NCBI GenBank assembly: GCA_017163975.1 | Contig: JAFFSR010000397.1 | Location: forward strand, 308,501-372,500 | DNA length: 64,000 bases | Origin: Anastatus disparis | Taxonomy: Eukaryota > Arthropoda > Insecta > Hymenoptera > Eupelmidae | Reading direction: 5' to 3' | Shown here: positions 57,037-64,000 of the stretch, one piece after another | Layout of the letters: each line of letters begins with the position of its first letter | How positions within the stretch are numbered: the stretch's first letter is position 1 | Translations under genes and position numbers: made by a program | The notes under the pieces: model-generated | What the model was told of the DNA's origin: nothing | Database searches by the model: none | The model's input: the letters and a program-made list of their open reading frames with translations, nothing else

Positions 57037-57910
57037 GATTATATCTTTTAGGGTGACTTTTCATTATTTAAAATTTTTCATAAATTATAAACGTACAAAA
57101 GTAAAACATTCTTTTGTTACAAACAAATATTAACTTCATAAAATTAAGTACCTAATATTTACAAACGTATGAAAATTTTTAAAATACTACTTTATTTATC
57201 GTTCCTTTTATCTTAATAAATTTCTTTATTCTCAAAATACATCTTCTTATAAAATAAATTATCAAAATCAATGACATATTACAATAATTATATTTTCACA
57301 CTCACTTAATATTTAGATTGATGAACCAATGATTATAAAATACTAATGATTCTTAACTTTTTTTATTATTACAGTTTAGGTATTTAATCTTATGAACTTA
57401 ATGCTGGTTTGTTTAAAACAAAAGAATGTTTTACAATTTTAAGTAACCCTAAAAGATATAATTTATAATAAAATACATTGTAAGGTTCATTATACATATG
57501 TTTATTTAAACTTACAATTCTAGATTTGATAAGAAAACTATTAATATTATATTATAAATATTTTGACAATATAATTTCGTTTTTCTTAAAAAACCTATTT
57601 AATAAAAATTGGTCGTTTTTTTAAATAAAAACAAAATTCTTCTTCAAATTTCTTTACCTAAACTTATAATTTTGCAAATACTTCGAAAAGATATTTCATT
57701 TACAATCATCATTATTTATAACAAATGTATAGAAAACTTTCCAAAACTGATATCAAAGCTATAATTATTTTCACGCGCTACCCTAGATTAAAAAAGAAAC
57801 ATGTAGATCGGACCATAATTACCAGAGATATTGTTAATTTTCATATGCAATATGAATTTTAACTTTTGAAAATTTTTTTCTGTTCTTGCGTGAAGAAAAA
57901 GATACCACCG

Positions 57911-57939
57911 TGCGCATGCGCGCTGGCCGTTTATATACT
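57911..57939 (-). promoter_or_regulatory. TATA box and NRF-1-like site, right arm
   Basis: Inverse copy of the left-arm promoter-like block (TATATAAACGG, GCGCGCATGCGCA). Retained despite other substitutions between arms. Confidence 0.5.
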
Positions 57940-58835
57940 CTGTTACCTGATATTCGCACTCAATGTAATGCGTAAAAAAATTTAGAAACGATGATATATA
58001 AAAACCACTTTGTATACATTAATGCCGTTTTGCCAATAAATAATTTATATTATAAACTGGCTATTAAACTTTGAAACGAGTTAAAATGTTTAAAAAAATA
58101 GCGCATTTGTTAGTCAAATAAGTCAAAGCAATATTACTCTTTTCATTTTCACGATAGAAAACTTTTAAAAAATTCAAATTAAAAGTCTTAAAGAGACGTT
58201 TCTTTTCGATTATAAAATTAATATATATCAAAAATTGGCTGAGAAATATGAATTTATTCATAAGAATTAAAATTATAAAATCGGAAAAACGCTAAAAAAT
58301 ATTGTAAAAAAATAAAAAATTGAAATTTTTATAATCGTTTATAATAAAGGTGTTCTACCATTACATGCTCAAGAAGTTTGACATATTTGCAATAATTATT
58401 GTTGACTTGGCATTAATTTGAATTTTCGACTATTTTTTAATAAACAAATTAATCGTTGCTCTTCTTACGGGCCGAAACAGATCGGCGTGGAGGAGGATTG
58501 AAGACAGTAAAAAATCTTTCTTTTCGCAAAGTTTCATCGAATTTTGAATAAAGTATTTGTCTTTAACTTTAATTTGAAAAATCACCCATTTTTTCGGTAA
58601 AACTTCATTTCCCGAGAAAATTTGAAAATTTTAGAAAATCGCACACCTATAGTCTTGAAAAAAATTTAATTCTTAACAACTTTTGCTGAAAAAATTTTCT
58701 TCTAGAGTCAAAAGCAGCGCAGTTACAGAGGAAAAAAGAAAAAAAAGTCGATTTTTCTATCTTAATTTGTTTATAAACATTTTTCCACAACTTTTTGAGA
58801 TGGCGCACATCACAATAGATTTCTACAAAAAACCG

Positions 58836-59884
58836 GCGTGCAATTACCGACCTATATCTTTAATATCAAATATCGCAAAAATTTTTGAAAAAATTATTTT
58901 TAACAGAATTTATGATTTTATATTTAAAAATAATTTGAGTACAAAAAAATTTGGTTTAATCAAAAATGTTGGAACTAAAGATGCTTTGAGTTTCATTACA
59001 AAAAAGATGTATGAGAACCTTGATAAAAGCTCTCCTATTACGATAACATTTTTAGATCTCACCAAAGCTTTCGACGCAGTTAATCATGATATTTTATTAG
59101 AAAAAATGTATGCATATGGCATTAGAGAAAAGGCACAAGTTTTAATTACAAATTATTTAAATAATAGAATGCAAAAAGTGAGATTTGAACAAATTAAAAG
59201 TAATTTTGAAATTATAAATAGAGGAGTTCCACAAGGAATAATTCTGGGATCTCTTTTTCATAATATATGTTAGCGATCTTTTAACTAGCATGCCAAATAA
59301 TACCATAATGTATGCTGATGATACAGCATTGATAGCTACTGGAAAGAAGTTGAATATAATATGAATAAATATCTGGAGAAAGTGTTGGAATGGTTGGCAT
59401 TAAACAAACTAACTCTAAATGTTAATTAAACAGTATACATCGACTCCGGAAATTATTGTGATAGCGTACCAAAAAATTTTAAATTAAACATAAATAAGAA
59501 TAGACTAAACACAGTAAATAGTTGTAAATACCTGAGTATTATGTTTGATTATAATATGAGATGGAATGAACATATTAATTATATAATAAAGAAAACAAGA
59601 TACTTAATTTTCATTTTGTATAAAATATCAGATTATTTAGTAACAAAAATTTTAATTATGATATATTATGCTCTTTTTCATAGCATTGTAAGCTACGGCA
59701 TAATTGCATGGGGAGAAGTCTACAAAAATAATTTGGATCTACTTCAAAAAATACAGAACAGATTATGAAAATTAGTTTTTAAAAATAATTTTGTTCAAGG
59801 AAAACCCATGAACTTACATCAACTATTTTCTCTCGAAAGTCTTAAGTATTACTATAATGATCTTAAAAATATCGATGATGTAAG
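58836..59884 (+). pseudogene. LINE-2 ORF2 reverse transcriptase remnant
   Basis: NYRPISLISNIAKIFEKII, TFLDLTKAFDAVNHDILLEK, RGVPQGIILGSLF, then shifted IMYADDTALIATGK (catalytic YADD at about 59,311), EWLALNKLTLNVN and SYGIIAWGEVYKNNLDLLQK. Several stops and at least two frameshifts. The endonuclease domain that should lie between ORF1 and RT is absent; the palindromic element sits at that spot. The 3' end is near 59,884 with no clear tail. Confidence 0.88.
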
Positions 59885-60202
59885 CTAGTTAAGTAAGTTT
59901 TTCATTCCAATGTTATCTTCTGATAATTTTTTTATTTTGTCAGATAATGCATTTACTTGTTCTCTCAAACTTTCCGTTTCTGCGTGTGCTGTTCTTTCTA
60001 AATTTAAATGTATTGATTTTTCTGAATCTGAAGATGCATTCATTTTTCCGTCCAATTCTTCTTGTTTTGCAAATAATTCCTGTAACTCATCTGTTACTAC
60101 TCTCATCCATTCATTTTGTTTTGTTTGATTATTAACATCAAAAGATTGATCAGCATTTTCCAATTCTTTCATTAATAACGTTGAGCGTCTTTTGTTCGCC
60201 AT
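59885..60202 (-). CDS. 105-residue coiled-coil protein, unknown
   Basis: ATG at 60,202 (AAAATGGCG). MANKRRSTLLMKELENADQ, then Glu/Lys/Leu-rich heptads (LQELFAKQEELDGKMNASS; ESLREQVNALSDKIKKLSED). No known domain. It lies downstream of a gypsy-like primer site on the same strand, so it may be part of an LTR element's first ORF region. Overlapping + frames are shadows. Confidence 0.45.
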   Translation of the reverse strand: MANKRRSTLLMKELENADQSFDVNNQTKQNEWMRVVTDELQELFAKQEELDGKMNASSDSEKSIHLNLERTAHAETESLREQVNALSDKIKKLSEDNIGMKNLLN

Positions 60203-61141
60203 TTTGATATATTTTTTTTTTTTTCAAGTTTTTCTTCTTTAATTTTATTATCTAACTTCTTGAATCTTGTTTCTTGACTTTGTTTTACGTTCGCAATAAA
60301 AATTAATTTTTAATCAAGAACAAAAGAGAAAAACAAATTTCTTGATAAATCCCGATAATTTAATAGAAATTTCTTCAAAATGGTCTATTAATCGTATGTA
60401 CTATTTTTATACTGATTTATAATACTTTGTTTTATTCCTTGTTTTTAACATAATTTTCTCTCTTTTCTTTTTGATTAAATTTATTTATTTAAGTAGATTT
60501 ACTATGACTGTTTTCAATAACTCGTTGTTTTTTGTATATCAGGAATCAATCTTTTACTTTTACTATTCTACTTGTTTTAATTGTCTGTGCGCTTATTGTG
60601 CGACGTTATTGTATAATTTATTTTATATGTTAGCTTTGTGCATAAGTGTGACACAGAACCTGCAGTGTCAATTAGCTTTGAATTTAATTTATTTGATTTA
60701 ATATATTTCTTTTTATCTTTTAATTTTAAATTTATTTACTTGAATTCATTTATGAATATTAGTGAAGCACAAATTGAGCACCACTGTGCTGGTTGAGTGT
60801 CACTGTTTACAATATTCTAATTTTGAGATATTATTTAATTTCTTATGTTAAATTTTATTTGAGTTTATCGATGCTTAATTTCATCAATACACGCTTTCTA
60901 TCGCCTTGTTTACATTTGCGGATTAGCGGTGTTAACTATACTACCTATTATGATCTTGGAAATAATCCAAAAATTTGTGACTTATGTCGTTTAAAATTTT
61001 AACGTTATCGCGAATAATATTTAAATTTAAAATTATTTAGATTTTTCTTTCTTTTCGGAATATTTTCGATTTTTCTTTTTGAATTTCTTTCTGCTTTCTA
61101 TTTTTGCTTTTAATTTATTAGATTTTTTCTATTTCTTTAAT
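60203..61141. other. AT-rich gap between the coiled-coil ORFs
   Basis: T-rich on + with short uninformative frames (60,471; 60,793). No domain recognised. Confidence 0.45.
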
Positions 61142-61564
61142 TTAGTTATTCATTTTTTCTTTTATTTTCTCTATTTCAACTTCTATTTCATGCAAGTTTT
61201 CTACCATTTGTGGCATGTTATAATTAAATTTGAATCTAACTTCGTTTAATTTAATCGTATTTTCATTTACTTTATTTGCTATCTGTGTTACTTTTTTTTC
61301 TAAATATTGTAAATATGCTTCTATTTTCTCTATTTTTACTTGCATTAAGTTTTCATTTTGTTTTTCTATATTAGTTGCTACAGCGTTTACAATTTTATAG
61401 AATCCTGTGTTGTTTAATACAAAAAACTCTGTTTTCTTATTATTTTTAGTTCTTTTTTGCAATAAAAGTTCTAATTTTTTACTTAAATTGTGACATTTTT
61501 CATTATAATTATTTTTTTTTCTGTTGATTTTTTTATAAAATCACATACTTTTATGTTAACCATT
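61142..61564 (-). pseudogene. Coiled-coil ORF downstream of the primer site
   Basis: From ATG 61,564 (MVNIKVCDFIKKSTEK) the frame slips by one base in an A run at about 61,514. It then runs NEKCHNLSKKLELLLQKRTK to EIEVEIEKIKEKMNN with clear heptads. It starts about 290 bp after the primer site, where a gag-like ORF would be, but has no capsid or knuckle motif I recognise. Confidence 0.45.
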
Positions 61565-61840
61565 ACGTTATTGGTTTTTTTAAATTTTATATATGTCTAA
61601 TTACGATTTTTTCAAAAAATTCTGTAGTTAATGACACAGATTTTAATTCATGTATTGTTGTAATCAAAATGGCAACTTTGTTGCTTCTAATTTTTGTTTT
61701 ATTCCTAATTTTATTTCTTAAATTTATATCGCTGTACTTTTGTGTTCGAGCATGAGTTACGGTCGTGAGAATAATAGATTTAGGTATAATTTTATATTTC
61801 AAATTTTATTGTTTTATGAATAGCCTAAATCTATAATACC

Positions 61841-61851
61841 AATGGGCGCCA
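61841..61851 (-). promoter_or_regulatory. Gypsy-type primer-binding site
   Basis: The minus strand reads TGGCGCCCATT immediately after the LTR, matching the TGGCGCCCA start of tRNA-Lys-type primer sites of gypsy-like retroelements. Confidence 0.6.
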
Positions 61852-63012
61852 ATTTAAGTTCCTACCTTGTCTGCATTCTCATAATTCGTGTATTTTTAAA
61901 TACTTTTTACTCTTCGGAAAATTAAATTGTTTTTATGTATAATTTACGTACGTTTGTTAGAACAGCGACACACTAAGCGTTCATAAACGTAAACGCTTCG
62001 TTTTGCGCTGTTCTTATTTGCTTTGAGAGTGATTGTATCCTCAATTCTTATTTATTAAGATGGTGACACAATGGCTCTTCTTGACCGTTACGCGAAGCTA
62101 ATTTCACAAATTTCAAAAGCCTTATTAGTTAAATGAGTTTGCAAGGAAGGCAAAACTTTACTTTTTATGAGAGTGGTGTAGCCAACTCGCATACTATAAT
62201 TGTTACGTATTCAATTTGTAATCTTAAACGCGTGAAAATACAATTTAATTTACGTGTAAGTGTGTAAGAGTGTTGGTGTAAAGAACGAGCTAACCCGTAC
62301 GCAGCCAAGGCGTCTTGCCCAGCTGTTTCGGGGCCTTATGCTCTCGATTAAAACCTGAAAATCAAAAGGTTAATGATAGGAAAGGCATTAGGTAATAATC
62401 TTTATTGCCTCTCGAATTCCAATCTCCAATAAGCTTCACTTTCCTTTACAATTATTTAAATGACAACAAACTCCTCTTAACGTATTGTTTTACAAATTAA
62501 AAGAAAAGATTTACTAATTATCAAAGTTTCATAGTTTTAATTATTCCGATAAATATTTAATTTCGAGATGCAATAAAGTTTAATCTTTGCAATAATGATA
62601 ACGGGTACGTAGATCGATCGTTTGCCGATCTATTTCGCCATCTTATTTTCAATACTGCAAAGAATGATACACTATATAACGCGAGATTTAACTTTTCTAA
62701 ATTTTATTGAAGAAGACTGGAATGAGAGTGTTGCTCTCTACATTTCTCGTTCGGCAAGATTCCTCAGATTCATCGTCTCGGCGCTCTTGCCTCTCCCACA
62801 CGGCATCTACTCTCTCTCATACTTCGTACTCAAACGTAGAATCGATGCTGTAAATTATGATTGATATGATATACATATAAGCATTTCGGACGTGTATAGG
62901 TATAGCGGTGGGCGTATATATGCGCGTGAGTGAAAGCGCGCTCGGTGCTTTCTTCCACCCCACCGCTCCTAATCACACATATACATGAAATTTCTATGTA
63001 GGATCTTACAAT
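61852..63012 (-). repeat. Gypsy-like LTR, 1,161 bp
   Basis: On the minus strand it begins ATTGTAAG after a polypurine tract and ends CTTAAAT before the primer site; the ends are imperfect inverse complements. It holds a TATATA-type box (about 62,674) and an AATAAA signal (about 62,400). Near the 3' side is a hairpin of AGAACAGCG/CGCTGTTCT (61,960-62,014). The second LTR is outside the window. Confidence 0.55.
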
Positions 63013-63030
63013 GCCCCCCGAAATGAAGTA
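63013..63030 (-). promoter_or_regulatory. Polypurine tract adjoining the LTR
   Basis: Minus strand ACTTCATTTCGGGGGGC directly precedes the LTR start. Confidence 0.55.
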
Positions 63031-63312
63031 GATTCGAATGTATGAAAATGCACTTCGTTTCTCGAGACAAGATTGTACATTTTCTAAATGAATTGAGGCA
63101 AAGAAAGCTTTTAATTTACTGTAATTTCATTTCTAATTTCTTTTATTCAATTTTGTTTTATTATAATTTAATTTTTTTCTTTTTCCAATTCATTTATTCA
63201 CGCTTTTAATATTCTTAATTTAATTTTTCTATTTTAAATTTACATAATTTCCTTATTTTCTAGATTTTACAAATTTAACGCGATAGTTGTCAAACTTTCT
63301 GTGGGCTCTGAC

Positions 63313-63330
63313 TGCCCCCCGAAATGAAGT
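63313..63330 (-). promoter_or_regulatory. Second copy of the polypurine tract
   Basis: The same 18 bases (TGCCCCCCGAAATGAAGT on +) occur exactly 301 bp upstream in element sense. The intervening sequence is not a copy of the LTR. Confidence 0.5.
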
Positions 63331-63593
63331 TGATTGCAGAGTAATTATCATATGATTTATAATCGTAATTTATCCATTAAAAGCATTTGCTGTGCGGTCA
63401 ACTTCATTTCTCTCGCACAGACAATTTTACAAACTTATTCGTTAATCATTTTATATCATATATATATATTTACTTATTTTTTCTTTTTTTCTTTTTTTAA
63501 CTTTTCTAATTTAATTTATTAGTTTTAATGTTTTACTAACTGTGTTATTTAATTTATTTTAGTGTTAATGTTTATATCTTTAATTGTTTTATT

Positions 63594-64000
63594 TTACCTC
63601 TGTATATACTTCATTCTTTTCTGCAACCATGAGTCAAAATCTGGCTCCTCGTCCCTGATGTCTTCAGAGTTAGTTCGTAGACCCATCCGGAACAATCTTT
63701 GTTGTCGTAGTGCTTTTTCTTTTACTATAATATTTTCCTGCCGACCTTTTTCTCTATTGTAACGCGCTATTTTAATTTCACTATCTTCTTTTTCTACTGG
63801 TGGGATTGTTCTTAACTCGTCTATTATTTGGTGAGCTTGTTTTTCAGCGTAAGCTGACCCTATCGTTTCTGTCAATGTGGATTTGCAGAACATTTTGTTT
63901 TTAGCTAGAGTCGCCGTTCCCTGCTTATTGATGGTATAATTGTCCTCTGATACGAAATTTGATGGATGCGGCGTGATCTTATCTTCGTAATTAATCGGTT
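63594..64000 (-). CDS. C-terminal part of an ORF upstream of the polypurine tract
   Basis: Open from the window edge: PINYEDKITPHPSNFVSED, NYTINKQGTATLAKNKM, then a charged tail rich in Glu, Lys and Arg, ending DSWLQKRMKYIQR. In element order it would be the last ORF before the 3' LTR. No transmembrane segment or named domain is visible in this part. ATG 63,893 is internal. Confidence 0.45.
   Translation of the reverse strand, partial: PINYEDKITPHPSNFVSEDNYTINKQGTATLAKNKMFCKSTLTETIGSAYAEKQAHQIIDELRTIPPVEKEDSEIKIARYNREKGRQENIIVKEKALRQQRLFRMGLRTNSEDIRDEEPDFDSWLQKRMKYIQR

Larger units (their letters stand above)
50207..57038 (-). mobile_element. Helitron with both ends visible
   Basis: On the minus strand it starts TCCTTCTTAAAAAAATG (57,038). 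It ends with hairpin GCGCGCTTTGCGCGC, ten bases, then CTAG (50,207), and lies between A and T. The uninterrupted palindrome arm (reverse complement of about 57,470) reads TAAATTATATC, exactly what results from joining 50,206 to 57,039. It contains only helicase C-terminal fragments and many later insertions, so it is non-autonomous. Confidence 0.9.
48807..58835. mobile_element. Palindromic element with ~1.4-kb arms, split by a Helitron
   Basis: GCCGGTTTTTTG begins an arm (48,807-50,206, continuing at 57,039 to about 57,120) matched inverted by about 57,410-58,835. Removing the Helitron leaves about 3.2 kb with a short central spacer. Both arms keep a TATA box, an NRF-1-like palindrome and a short frame (MNKFIFxSQFLIYINFIIEK). 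It lies inside LINE-2 between ORF1 and RT. The target duplication is not clear (GTGC on both sides at best). Confidence 0.8.

Noticed and set aside
60471..61002. Hydrophobic + strand frames as membrane proteins
   Set aside because: T-rich strand opposite coiled-coil ORFs and AT-rich gap; hydrophobicity follows base composition.
62281..62360. GC-richer patch as a tRNA or other RNA gene
   Set aside because: No cloverleaf could be drawn; it lies inside the gypsy-like LTR.

Overview
This window is AT-rich eukaryotic DNA, almost certainly from an arthropod and probably an insect. The evidence is its mobile elements: Ty1/copia with a half-tRNA-iMet-like primer site, CR1/Jockey-type LINEs, Penelope, Helitron, TA- and TTAA-targeting DNA elements, a gypsy-like LTR, and introns of about 80 bp. 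I found no certain host gene. Nearly everything is transposons nested inside transposons, and the order of insertion can be read because several insertions have recoverable pre-insertion sites. The species cannot be named from this sequence.

Layout. 1-1,023: AT-rich, empty. 1,024-9,775: a degenerate G/T-strand minisatellite (15-bp unit related to GGGTTTATGGTTTAT) with three copies of a ~385-bp unique island. 10,695-13,606: the 5' two thirds of a decayed copia pol (copia-2). Its missing 3' part lies 29 kb away at 42,546-43,095, and both broken ends abut TA microsatellites. 13,625-22,830: a probable Helitron 3' end, a small C2H2 zinc-finger pseudogene split by a 4.4-kb LINE (14,960-19,355, 6-bp target duplication), a decayed Helitron helicase, and two related Helitron-like 3' ends.

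22,900-41,484: the most interesting structure. About 800-bp terminal inverted repeats enclose a multi-exon gene for a DDE-transposase-like protein that I recognise only as an uncharacterised arthropod family. The gene is broken by two later insertions. One is a 3.55-kb element flanked by TA (27,863-31,413). The other is a TTAA-flanked element (31,568-39,479) that was itself hit by a young copia retrotransposon (31,635-39,112, minus strand, LTRs about 99% identical). Removing either insertion at its target duplication restores the gene's frame exactly.

41,533-42,477 is a TA-flanked foldback element. 43,100-46,815 holds AGCT-rich repeats, a two-exon ORF fragment and foldback elements. 46,845-59,884 is a second LINE (ORF1 at 47,268, RT at 58,836) preceded by a Helitron Rep fragment. 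It is split by a palindromic element with ~1.4-kb arms, each carrying a TATA box and an NRF-1-like site. That palindrome is in turn split by a 6.8-kb Helitron with both ends visible (50,207-57,038). The Helitron holds a Penelope fragment (15-bp target duplication) and several small inverted-repeat elements. 59,885-64,000 looks like a tandem join of gypsy-like elements: an upstream internal region, polypurine tract, LTR, primer site, then coiled-coil ORFs, all on the minus strand.
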